Positions 1 to 5,828 are shown, numbered from the stretch's first letter. The stretch is DNA of 7,460 nucleotides from an uncultured Oscillospiraceae bacterium (GCA_934661735.1 CAKUJN010000092.1:1-7460); one strand, 5' to 3'. Translations and numbers: made by a program. Notes: generated by a model from the sequence alone, not told the origin.

Positions 1-57
1 GGTAGGCAGACCATCTTCATTTTCTCAAAGGAGGATATTTTTTCTGGGCATAGCTAA
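1..57 (+). other. Possible C-terminal tail of an unidentified plus-strand gene
   Basis: The first frame is open from the window edge to a TAA at 55-57 and would encode about 18 residues ending in ...KEDIFSGHS. A plus-strand intrinsic terminator begins 12 bases later, so some plus-strand transcript does end here. The stretch is much more AT-rich than the rest of the window and uses codons that are uncommon in the neighbouring genes (AGG, TCT, ATT). It could therefore equally be the 3' untranslated part of an upstream RNA. Another frame stops at 51-53. The product cannot be identified. Confidence 0.25.
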
Positions 58-68
58 AGCTTTTTGGT

Positions 69-96
69 ACCACCGGCTTTGCCGGTGGTTTTCTTT
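69..96 (+). terminator. Intrinsic terminator of the upstream plus-strand unit
   Basis: A perfect 9-bp stem (69-77 with 81-89) with a TTT loop is followed directly by the T-rich run TTTCTTT. On the minus strand the hairpin is followed by ACCAAAAAG, so it works only for plus-strand transcription. It closes whatever transcript enters the window from the left. Confidence 0.85.
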
Positions 97-100
97 ATAC

Positions 101-133
101 AAAAAATCCGGTGCGGCTCAGCCGCACCGGATT
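101..133 (-). terminator. Intrinsic terminator of the abrB-like gene
   Basis: A 13-bp perfect stem (105-117 with 121-133) has a 3-base loop. Read on the minus strand it ends in a TTTTTT run (plus-strand A tract 101-106). It lies 15 bases beyond the abrB stop codon. On the plus strand it is followed only by CTTA, so it is mainly a minus-strand terminator. Together with the hairpin at 69-96 it forms a back-to-back insulator between convergent units. Confidence 0.88.
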
Positions 134-148
134 CTTACTGTCTGCTGA

Positions 149-391
149 TTACTGCTTCTTCAGCTCTCTCATGCACGCGCCGCAGATGTTTTTGCCGTGG
201 AACGCAGTCACATTTTTGGACTCGCCGCAGAAAATGCAGGTCGGCTCATACTTCCGAAGAATGATTGACGTGCCGTCGACATAGATTTCAATTGCGTCCT
301 TTTCCGCAATATCCAGCGTGCGGCGCAGCTCGATTGGAAGGACGATGCGCCCGAGCTCATCGACCTTACGGACAATACCTGTTGATTTCAT
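149..391 (-). CDS. abrB: AbrB/SpoVT-family transition-state regulator with C-terminal zinc knuckle
   Basis: This 80-residue protein is a DNA-binding transcription factor of the AbrB type, whose members repress post-exponential and sporulation genes through a dimeric swapped-hairpin fold. Residues 1-48 contain the hallmark pattern GIVRKVDELGRIVLPIELRR followed by a short strand-rich segment ending IILRKYEP. The tail has four cysteines in two CxxC pairs (C52/C55 and C70/C73), which should bind zinc. Bacillus AbrB is longer and has a different C-terminal dimerisation domain, but this short cysteine-bearing form is common in Clostridia. The ATG is preceded by a G-rich stretch (GGGGGT, 9 bases upstream). 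It is divergent from spmA and ends in a strong terminator. The family call is firm; orthology to Bacillus abrB and its targets are inferred. Confidence 0.93.
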   Translation of the reverse strand: MKSTGIVRKVDELGRIVLPIELRRTLDIAEKDAIEIYVDGTSIILRKYEPTCIFCGESKNVTAFHGKNICGACMRELKKQ

Positions 392-419
392 TATTTTTAC
401 CCCCGTTAAATCCCCTGTA

Positions 420-455
420 TTCTGCCGGACGCCGCTGCGCGGTGATTCGGCAGAA
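420..455. other. Long interrupted inverted repeat in the abrB-spmA gap
   Basis: TTCTGCCG (420-427) pairs perfectly with CGGCAGAA (448-455). An inner stem (430-435 with 439-444, including one G-T pair) closes on a TGC loop. Read on the minus strand it sits between the candidate abrB promoter and the abrB start. It could thus be a 5' stem-loop of the abrB message. There is no T run on either side, so it is not an intrinsic terminator. Confidence 0.6.
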
Positions 456-460
456 CCGCA

Positions 461-487
461 ATTTTATCCATTTCAAGATACCACCAA
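461..487 (-). promoter_or_regulatory. Candidate abrB promoter
   Basis: On the minus strand, TTGGTG (487-482) and TAAAAT (466-461) are separated by 15 bases, which is shorter than ideal. Transcription from it would start near 453-455, at the foot of the 420-455 hairpin. The match is moderate and no experimental support is visible. Confidence 0.35.
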
Positions 488-509
488 ATTGTGGACAAAT
501 TGTGAACAA
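486..509. promoter_or_regulatory. Tandem operator-like repeat between abrB and spmA
   Basis: AAATTGTGGAC (486-496) is followed at once by AAATTGTGAAC (497-507), matching at 10 of 11 positions. Within them TTGTGGACAA (489-498) and TTGTGAACAA (500-509) are both TTGT-nn-ACAA palindromes, 11 bp apart and so on the same face of the helix. The site abuts the candidate abrB -35 element and lies upstream of spmA, a good position for a shared regulator. The binding protein is unknown. Confidence 0.45.
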
Positions 510-547
510 AAAACATGAAATAAAAATTATATTCTTCGAGGTGCACT

Positions 548-1126
548 ATGGTTCTTTCCGTCATCTGGCTCTGCATGGCGGCGGCGGCACTGCTGTGCGG
601 ATTATTCACCGGAACCGGCGCTGCTGTCGGCGCAGCCGCGCTGACCGGTGCGCAGGGCGGCGTACAGCTCGGCCTGTCGCTGGCCGGAGCGATCTGCCTG
701 TGGAGCGGACTTGCCCGCGCGATGCAGGCGACCGGCCTTGCCGAAGGGCTGTCGGCGTTCCTGCGGCCGCTGCTGCGGCGGCTTTTCCCCCGTGCATGCC
801 GCGACGCGGAGGCGGCAGCCGCCATCAGCGGCAATTTTACCGCGAATCTGCTGGGCCTCGGCAACGCGGCGACGCCGATGGGCATCGCCGCCGTGCGGCG
901 GATGCAGGCGCTGGACGGCACGCAGACGGCAGGCAACGAAATGTGCCGTCTGATTGTTCTGAACACCGCCTCCATTCAGCTGATTCCGTCCACCGTCGGC
1001 GCGCTGCGTGCGTCGCTCGGCGCAGCGGCGCCGTTTGACCTGCTTCCGGCGGTGTGGGTCACGTCGCTGCTTTCCGTCTGCGCGGGACTGCTTGCCGCGC
1101 GCATCATGGAGGGCCGGAGCAGATGA
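548..1126 (+). CDS. spmA: Spore maturation protein A (nucleoside-recognition/Gate domain membrane protein)
   Basis: This 192-residue membrane protein resembles SpmA, which with SpmB is needed for full dehydration of the spore core in Bacillus. It has the Gate (nucleoside recognition) fold. A hydrophobic N-terminal segment covers residues 1-22, with another around 38-53. The family signature SGNFTANLLGLGNAATPMG is at 94-112, then a segment with IQLIPSTV (143-150) and a final membrane helix (about 158-185). Length matches the family (about 195). The ATG at 548 has GAGGTG four bases upstream, a slightly tight spacing. The stop overlaps the spmB start as ATGA, indicating translational coupling. 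In Bacillus the pair lies beside dacB; here it lies between an abrB-like gene and argS. No clear sporulation sigma promoter was recognised upstream. The molecular activity of the family is unknown. Confidence 0.93.
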   Translation: MVLSVIWLCMAAAALLCGLFTGTGAAVGAAALTGAQGGVQLGLSLAGAICLWSGLARAMQATGLAEGLSAFLRPLLRRLFPRACRDAEAAAAISGNFTANLLGLGNAATPMGIAAVRRMQALDGTQTAGNEMCRLIVLNTASIQLIPSTVGALRASLGAAAPFDLLPAVWVTSLLSVCAGLLAARIMEGRSR

Positions 1127-1632
1127 CGGAGCTTCTGATTCCGATTCTCCTGATTTTTGTATGCGCGTGGTCGCTGCACAAAAAGGAGGACTTCTACTCG
1201 CTGCTGACGCTTGGCGCGCAGGACGGCCTGCGGCTTCTGTTTTCCATCATTCCGTCGCTGATCGTGCTGATGAGCGCCGTCTCCATGCTCCGCGCCAGCG
1301 GTCTGATTGACCGCATGAGCGTTTTTCTCGCGCCGGTCTGCGGATGGCTGGGCATTCCGCCGGAGGTTGTACCGCTGATGCTCATCCGGCCTGTCAGCGG
1401 AAGCGCGGCGCTGGCCGTGGGAGCGGAGCTGATGCAGGCGCACGGGCCGGACTCGCTGGTCGGCCGGACGGCAGCCGTGATGCTGGGCAGCACGGAGACG
1501 ACGTTCTATACCATCAGCGTCTATTTCGGCGCGGCCGGCATCCGCAAAACGCGCCATACGCTTCCCGCGGCGCTGATCGCAGACGTGACCGGCTTTGCGG
1601 CAGCGGCGCTGACGGCCCGTTTTCTGTTTTAA
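1123..1632 (+). CDS. spmB: Spore maturation protein B (nucleoside-recognition/Gate domain membrane protein)
   Basis: This 169-residue membrane protein is the partner of SpmA in spore core dehydration. An N-terminal hydrophobic helix (residues 3-17) is followed by a KKEDFYSLL segment, then the Gate domain. Its markers are RPVSGSAAL (89-97) and GSTETTFYTISVYFG (122-136), both typical of SpmB, and a C-terminal hydrophobic helix (about 147-168). The frame is open upstream to a GTG at 1054, but the ATG at 1123 is preferred. It gives the family N-terminus, overlaps the spmA stop by 4 bases, and has GGAGGG about 9 bases upstream. No terminator follows; the argS promoter begins 4 bases after the stop, so read-through into argS is likely. 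Confidence 0.93.
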   Translation: MTELLIPILLIFVCAWSLHKKEDFYSLLTLGAQDGLRLLFSIIPSLIVLMSAVSMLRASGLIDRMSVFLAPVCGWLGIPPEVVPLMLIRPVSGSAALAVGAELMQAHGPDSLVGRTAAVMLGSTETTFYTISVYFGAAGIRKTRHTLPAALIADVTGFAAAALTARFLF

Positions 1633-1635
1633 GAC

Positions 1636-1664
1636 TGTACATTTCCGCAAAGAATTGCTATAAT
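1636..1664 (+). promoter_or_regulatory. Extended -10 promoter of argS
   Basis: A perfect TATAAT (1659-1664) is preceded by TGC, forming an extended -10. It is spaced 17 bases from TGTACA (1636-1641), which matches 4 of 6 positions of the -35 consensus. Transcription would start near 1671, leaving a leader of about 28 bases that carries the ribosome binding site. This fits vegetative sigma-A expression of a housekeeping synthetase. Confidence 0.8.
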
Positions 1665-1698
1665 AGCTCAGAATCATGTACGAATGAGAGGAATTTCC

Positions 1699-3456
1699 AT
1701 GGAACAACTGCTCGACCTGATTTCCCGTCAGGTTTCCGACGCGTTTGCCGCCGCCGGCTATGACGGCGCCTACGGCAGGGTCACGCTTTCCAACCGCCCC
1801 GACCTGTGCGAATATCAGTGCAACGGCGCTATGCCCGCCGCCAAGTCATATCACAAGGCGCCGATTCAGATCGCCGAGGACGTCGCGGCGCAGCTTGCGG
1901 AAAACACGCTGTTTTCCGAGGTCGCGGCGGTCAAGCCGGGTTTTTTGAATCTGCGCGTGTCCGGCGAGGAACTGGCCGCGTACCTGCGCGAAATGTCCGC
2001 GGACGATCACTTCGGCGTGGAGCCGGAGCGCGCGCCGCGCACGATTGTCGTAGACTACGGCGGTGCGAACGTGGCAAAGCCGCTGCACATCGGCCATCTG
2101 CGCTCGGCCATCATCGGCGAGTCCGTCAAGCGCATCTACCGCTTCTTCGGAAACCGTGTCATCGGCGACGTGCATCTGGGCGACTGGGGCCTTCAGATGG
2201 GGCTTGTCATCGAGGGCCTGCGCGAGCGCCATCCGGAGCTCCCCTATTTTGACGAGAGCTTCACCGGCGAGTATCCCGCCGAAGCGCCGTTTACCATCTC
2301 CGATCTGGAGGAAATCTATCCGGCGGCCTCCGCGCGCAGCAAGACGGACGAAGCATTTGCGCGCCGCGCGCATGAGGCGACAAAAAAGCTTCAAAACAGG
2401 GAGCGCGGCTATTACGACCTGTGGCAGCACATTCTGCGCGTGTCCGTCGCGGACCTGAAAAAGAACTACGGCGCGCTGGACGTGACGTTTGACGTGTGGC
2501 TGGGCGAAAGCGACGCGCAGGCGTATATTCCCGAGCTGCTGAAAATCATTAAGGAAAAGCATCTGGCTGTCGAGTCCGACGGTGCGCTGGTCGTGCCGGT
2601 GCAGGAGGAGGGCGACGCAAAGGAAATCCCGCCCTGCATTCTGGTCAAGTCCGACGGCGCGACACTCTACGCCACGACCGATCTTGCAACCATCATCCAG
2701 CGCGAGCACGACTATCATCCGGACAAGCTTCTGTACCTGACCGACAAGCGGCAGTCGCTGCACTTTGAGCAGTTCTTCCGCGTTGCGCGCAAGGCGGAGC
2801 TGATTCCGCCCGCGACTGAGCTTCAGCACATCGCCTTTGGCACGATGAACGGCAGAGACGGCAAGCCCTTTAAGACGCGCGAGGGCGGCGTCATGCGTCT
2901 GGAACAGCTGATTCGTGAGATTACCGACTATGTCACGGCCAAGATTTCGGAAAACCAGACGGTTTCTGACGGGGATCTGCCAAAAACGGCGCGCATGATC
3001 GCGCTGGCGGCGCTGAAATACGGTGATCTGAGCAATCTCGCCACAAAGGACTATGTCTTTGACATCGACCGCTTCTCGTCGTTTGAGGGCAACACCGGCC
3101 CGTATATCCTGTACACGATCGTCCGCATCAAGTCCATCCTCGCCAAATACACCGGCAGCGTTGCGGATGTGAAGCTCCTGCCGCCTGTCGGCGACGAGGA
3201 AAAATCGCTGATGCTGATTCTTGCGCGCCTGTCCGACGCGCTGCGCGCCGCATGCCGCGACGCCGCGCCGAACGCCATCTGCGCGTATATCTACGAGCTG
3301 GCCGTGGCGGCAAACAAGTTCTACCACGACGTGCGCATCATCTCCGAGCCGGACGAGGCGCGCAGGGCGAGCTATGTTGCGCTGATTGACCTGACGCGCC
3401 GCGTGCTGGAGCGCTGCATCGACCTGCTGGGCTTCTCCGCGCCGGATAAAATGTAA
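1699..3456 (+). CDS. argS: Arginyl-tRNA synthetase
   Basis: This class I synthetase charges tRNA-Arg with arginine in the cytoplasm, using ATP. From the ATG at 1699 it is 585 residues, normal for bacterial ArgS. The N-terminal tRNA-binding domain covers about 1-95. The catalytic domain carries PLHIGHLRS with the HIGH signature at 130-133, and GDVHLGDWG at 156-164. FKTREGG at 391-397 stands in for the KMSKS loop, as is usual in many ArgS. GNTGPYILY (464-472) opens the helical DALR anticodon-binding domain, which runs to the end. The start at 1699 is chosen over an in-frame ATG at 1684 because GAGAGG (1686-1691) sits 7 bases before it and the protein then begins MEQLLDLI. It has its own promoter. 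No T-box leader fits in the short upstream region. Confidence 0.97.
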   Translation: MEQLLDLISRQVSDAFAAAGYDGAYGRVTLSNRPDLCEYQCNGAMPAAKSYHKAPIQIAEDVAAQLAENTLFSEVAAVKPGFLNLRVSGEELAAYLREMSADDHFGVEPERAPRTIVVDYGGANVAKPLHIGHLRSAIIGESVKRIYRFFGNRVIGDVHLGDWGLQMGLVIEGLRERHPELPYFDESFTGEYPAEAPFTISDLEEIYPAASARSKTDEAFARRAHEATKKLQNRERGYYDLWQHILRVSVADLKKNYGALDVTFDVWLGESDAQAYIPELLKIIKEKHLAVESDGALVVPVQEEGDAKEIPPCILVKSDGATLYATTDLATIIQREHDYHPDKLLYLTDKRQSLHFEQFFRVARKAELIPPATELQHIAFGTMNGRDGKPFKTREGGVMRLEQLIREITDYVTAKISENQTVSDGDLPKTARMIALAALKYGDLSNLATKDYVFDIDRFSSFEGNTGPYILYTIVRIKSILAKYTGSVADVKLLPPVGDEEKSLMLILARLSDALRAACRDAAPNAICAYIYELAVAANKFYHDVRIISEPDEARRASYVALIDLTRRVLERCIDLLGFSAPDKM

Positions 3457-3538
3457 CGCTGAGCATGCCTGCCGCCCAGCGGCAGGCATGTTGAGCGTAT
3501 CAACAGGACATCCTGTAAATGCGGCGGCTGACGCCGCA
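3457..3538 (+). other. Run of three inverted repeats between argS and the DUF2156 gene
   Basis: Directly after the argS stop, a 12-bp perfect stem (3464-3475 with 3479-3490, loop CCA) can extend through an internal loop to CGCT/AGCG (3457-3460 with 3494-3497). A short palindrome ACAGGA-CA-TCCTGT follows (3503-3516), then TGCGGCG/CGCCGCA (3520-3526 with 3532-3538). None has a downstream T run, so intrinsic termination is doubtful. They may protect the argS message 3' end, mark a processing point, or slow polymerase without stopping it. No promoter was recognised after them. Confidence 0.55.
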
Positions 3539-3565
3539 GACTTCAAAAACAAAAGAGAGGTATTT

Positions 3566-4465
3566 ATGCTGAGCTTTCACGCGCCGAGCGTAGACGACTA
3601 CGACTGGCTGTATCCGGTTTTGTACCGCGCAGGACTGCCTGGGGCGGACAATACGTTCCAAAACATGTATTTCTGGGAGTGCTATTACGGCGACGTCGGC
3701 ATGGCCGAGGGCTTTGCCACGCAGCACATGACACAGGACGGCCGAGAGGTCTATCTCTATCCGGCTGGAAGCGGCGACGTGCGCGCGGCGCTGGAGGCCA
3801 TCCGGCAGGACGCCGCCGAACGCGGCGGCGCGCTGCGCCTGCGCGGCGTGACGCCGGACAAGCGCGCGGAGCTGGAGGCGCTGTATCCCGATAAATTCCG
3901 CTTTACGCCGTACCGCGACTCCTATGACTATATCTACACGGTCGAGGAGCTGACCGAGCTGCACGGCAAAAAGCTTCAGGCCAAACGCAACCACTGCAAC
4001 CGCTTTGAGGCCGACCATCCAGACTATACGACCGAAATCGTGACGCCGGAGAATCTGTACCGCTGCCGTGAGATGGTGGAAAAATGGTACGCCGTCCATG
4101 AGTGGAACGAGCAGATTGAGCAGGAGAAAACCGCCATCGCGCGCGCGTTTGACGCGTTTGCGCATACGCGCATGGACGGCCTGATGGTGATTGAAAACGG
4201 CGAGGTGCTGGCCTTCTCGATGGGCGCGCGGATGAACGATCAGTATTATGACGTGTGCTTTGAAAAGGCATATTCCGCCATCAACGGCGCCTACGCCATC
4301 ATCAACCGCGAGTTTTCGCGCATGATCGCGGGAAAATACCCCGAGGTGCGCTTCTTGAACCGCGAGGACGACATGGGCGAACCCGGCCTGCGGCAGGCCA
4401 AGGAGTCGTACCAGCCGACGCTGCTGCTGGAAAAATACTTTGCCGACTGGCAGGAGGGCGAATGA
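3566..4465 (+). CDS. DUF2156 protein (MprF C-terminal-domain-like, GNAT fold)
   Basis: This 299-residue cytoplasmic protein matches the DUF2156 family, which shares the double-GNAT-like fold of the C-terminal domain of MprF, the aminoacyl-tRNA-dependent phosphatidylglycerol aminoacyl transferase. The pattern ELHGKKLQAKRNHCNRF falls near residues 131-147 and is a family hallmark. Near the C-terminus NREDDMGEPGLRQAKESYQP (about 265-284) is the second. The N-terminal part (DNTFQNMYFWECYYG) also fits. No membrane segment is visible, so unlike MprF it lacks a flippase part. The ATG at 3566 has GAGAGG five bases upstream. An in-frame ATG at 3488 would place a repeat-rich spacer inside the protein and is rejected. 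It overlaps the next gene by 4 bases. Substrate and reaction are unknown; aminoacyl or acyl transfer is inference from the fold. Confidence 0.88.
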   Translation: MLSFHAPSVDDYDWLYPVLYRAGLPGADNTFQNMYFWECYYGDVGMAEGFATQHMTQDGREVYLYPAGSGDVRAALEAIRQDAAERGGALRLRGVTPDKRAELEALYPDKFRFTPYRDSYDYIYTVEELTELHGKKLQAKRNHCNRFEADHPDYTTEIVTPENLYRCREMVEKWYAVHEWNEQIEQEKTAIARAFDAFAHTRMDGLMVIENGEVLAFSMGARMNDQYYDVCFEKAYSAINGAYAIINREFSRMIAGKYPEVRFLNREDDMGEPGLRQAKESYQPTLLLEKYFADWQEGE

Positions 4466-5241
4466 TGCGCTTTCAACGGGCAAAACAGACGGATCTGCCG
4501 CAGCTTCGGGCGCTCTGGAAGCAGGCGTTCGGAGACAGCGAGCAGGAGCTGGACGATTTTTTCCGCATCGCCTATCCAGCGTGCGAGCTGTTCATCGCGC
4601 GCGACGACGGGCAGATTGCGGGCATGGCCTGTGCCATGCCGCAGAGCGTCTGCTGCGGCGAGGCGTGCGTTTCCGCGGCATATCTCTACGCCGTGGCGAC
4701 GGACGAGCAATATCGCAATCAGGGCGTATGCCGCGGGCTGATCGCGCATGTGGAAAAGGAGCTGAAAAAGAAATACGTTTCCTGCGTGCTGCTGGTGCCG
4801 GAAAATGCGCAGCTGGCGGGCATGTATGAAAAGCTGGGCTATCATGGCCGCGAGCGCGGCAGCAGAGCCGTTTCCGCGCCGCCCGCAGCTGGCCGCGCCG
4901 AGCGGATGGACACGGTCGCCTACGCCGGTCTGCGCGAAACGCTTTTGTGGGACGAGCCGCATGTGCGCTATGCAAAGGTCTGGCTGGACTATGAGGCATG
5001 CGAGGCGGAGTTCCATGCTCTGCGCATGGGCGCGGGCGCGGGCTGCGCCGCCGCGGCGCGTCTGCCGGACGGGACGGTGCGCGTAGACGAGCTGCTGCCG
5101 GATGAACGCTTTCTGCCCGCACTGGTGAAGGCGATGCCCGCGGAGCGCTATGTCCTACCGGAGCGCAGCGGCGCAATGGTCAAATGGCTGGACAGCGGAC
5201 CCTCTTGGACGGAAATCCGCGTGGGGTTTGATTTCGGCTGA
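4462..5241 (+). CDS. GNAT-family N-acetyltransferase
   Basis: This protein (259 residues, or 258 from the second ATG at 4465) has an N-terminal GNAT domain that transfers acetyl from acetyl-CoA to an amine. The start MRFQRAKQTDLPQLRALWKQAF is typical. The acetyl-CoA pyrophosphate loop is YRNQGVCRGLI (84-94), with Cys where Gly or Ala is usual. The C-terminal part of the fold is ENAQLAGMYEKLGY (114-127). Residues from about 150 to 259 have no motif I recognise; they may be a second degenerate GNAT-like or sterol-carrier-like half, as in longer Eis-type enzymes. AGGAGG at 4452-4457 is 4 bases from the first ATG and 7 from the second, favouring 4465. The ATGA overlap with DUF2156 implies coupled expression. 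The acceptor is unknown. Confidence 0.88.
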   Translation: MMRFQRAKQTDLPQLRALWKQAFGDSEQELDDFFRIAYPACELFIARDDGQIAGMACAMPQSVCCGEACVSAAYLYAVATDEQYRNQGVCRGLIAHVEKELKKKYVSCVLLVPENAQLAGMYEKLGYHGRERGSRAVSAPPAAGRAERMDTVAYAGLRETLLWDEPHVRYAKVWLDYEACEAEFHALRMGAGAGCAAAARLPDGTVRVDELLPDERFLPALVKAMPAERYVLPERSGAMVKWLDSGPSWTEIRVGFDFG

Positions 5242-5258
5242 AGCGGTTTGCCGGCCGG

Positions 5259-5277
5259 CAGCCAGAGGGCTGTTTTT
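5259..5277 (+). terminator. Possible weak terminator after the GNAT gene
   Basis: CAGCC (5259-5263) pairs with GGCTG (5268-5272) over a 4-base loop and is followed by TTTTT (5273-5277). It starts 17 bases past the GNAT stop. The stem is short, but the placement and T run fit an end for the argS-DUF2156-GNAT transcript. Confidence 0.5.
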
Positions 5278-5279
5278 GC

Positions 5280-5744
5280 GGCAGCGCATTCCACGAAGTC
5301 TTTCCGGTTGGCACCGGAGTGCCGAATTTGCGGTGACACCGCAACCGTCGCTCCGCGGGCATTCGTCCTCACAAACTCCACATTCCTCGCCCCGCCGCAA
5401 GCGGCAGGTCTCGTCCGTTCCGTTGCTCGTCCTCTCCAAATTGCAAACGCTTCGCTGGTTTGCAATTTGGTTCCGTCTGGCTTGTCAGAAAAAGTGGGCA
5501 AAAAGAGGCGCTGGATACGAATCGGGTTGTACCGCGGTGCCACAGAACAAGCCCGTAGAAGAACGCTGCGGCCAGCACACGGAAGCCTCTCTGCAAAGCT
5601 GTACTACAGCGCCGCCTGCGTGGTGGCAACGCTCGCATCGATGGCAGTTGCCGCGCAGGGAGATGGTAAAACACGCTGCCGTAGAAACAACAACACATCT
5701 ACGCATTCGCCGATGGTGCAGAATATTTGCGTTCTATTATAAAT
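5280..5744. repeat. Gene-free stretch dense in inverted repeats (extragenic element or structured RNA)
   Basis: No frame here shows a protein family, a credible ribosome binding site or the codon bias of the flanking genes. Overlapping open frames occur on both strands only because the DNA is GC-rich. Many inverted repeats are present: TTGCGGTG-A-CACCGCAA (5328-5344), GCCGC-AA-GCGGC (5394-5405), a 13-bp perfect stem (5436-5448 with 5458-5470), and a two-part stem CCTGCG...GGCAAC with GTTGCC...CGCAGG (5615-5659). CCGTAGAA occurs twice (5553-5560, 5679-5686). Composition turns AT-rich at the right end (about 5720-5748), which may be a boundary. From memory this kind of sequence resembles spacers that recur in Oscillospirales genomes; that could not be checked. 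Confidence 0.5.
5436..5470. repeat. Perfect 13-bp inverted repeat
   Basis: CCAAATTGCAAAC (5436-5448) and GTTTGCAATTTGG (5458-5470) are exact reverse complements around the 9-base loop GCTTCGCTG. There is no adjacent T run. It is the strongest single stem within the gene-free stretch and is AT-rich compared with its surroundings. Confidence 0.8.
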
Positions 5745-5828
5745 GTTTGTAGGGGCCGATGCCCATATCGGCCCCTACAAACGTATGTGAAAAAACGAAC
5801 AGGGCGGACAGGGTCGTCGGCCCCTACA
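5745..5828. repeat. Palindromic repeat with a degenerate second unit
   Basis: GTTTGTAGGGGCCGAT (5745-5760) and its exact reverse complement (5767-5782) enclose the 6-base centre GCCCAT, a 16-bp perfect palindrome. The 12-mer TCGGCCCCTACA occurs at 5768-5779 and again at 5817-5828. The second copy is the right arm of an imperfect unit that begins AGGGCGGAC at 5801. The TAGGGGC...GCCCCTA arms resemble the short palindromic extragenic repeats (REP or MITE type) scattered through many clostridial genomes. No transposase is present, so if mobile it would depend on a factor elsewhere. Confidence 0.7.

Noticed and set aside
391..397. FKTREGG in place of KMSKS in ArgS as evidence of a defective synthetase (protein residues 391-397)
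   Set aside because: Loss of a canonical KMSKS is normal in many arginyl-tRNA synthetases. The HIGH motif and the rest of the protein are intact and full length.
1846..3552. A 568-codon open frame on the strand opposite argS
   Set aside because: It is an antisense shadow of argS caused by GC-rich third positions. It has no start signal or protein family pattern, and argS carries all the expected motifs.
3488..3565. Earlier in-frame ATG extending the DUF2156 protein by 26 residues
   Set aside because: It has no Shine-Dalgarno sequence, starts inside the large hairpin after argS and translates the repeat-rich spacer. The ATG at 3566 has GAGAGG at good spacing.
5523..5536. CGGGTTGTACCGCG resembles the T-box consensus AGGGTGGNACCGCG
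   Set aside because: The TGG that pairs with the tRNA CCA end is changed to TTG, no specifier stem or AG bulge was found upstream, no terminator follows, and no synthetase or amino-acid gene lies directly downstream. A decayed T-box is possible but unsupported; an Rfam scan of 5250-5600 would settle it.
5248..5742. A 164-codon open frame on the plus strand, with overlapping frames on the minus strand, as possible genes
   Set aside because: No ribosome binding site, no recognisable domain, low-complexity and arginine- or alanine-rich translations, and the frames run through perfect inverted repeats. They are expected by chance in GC-rich DNA.
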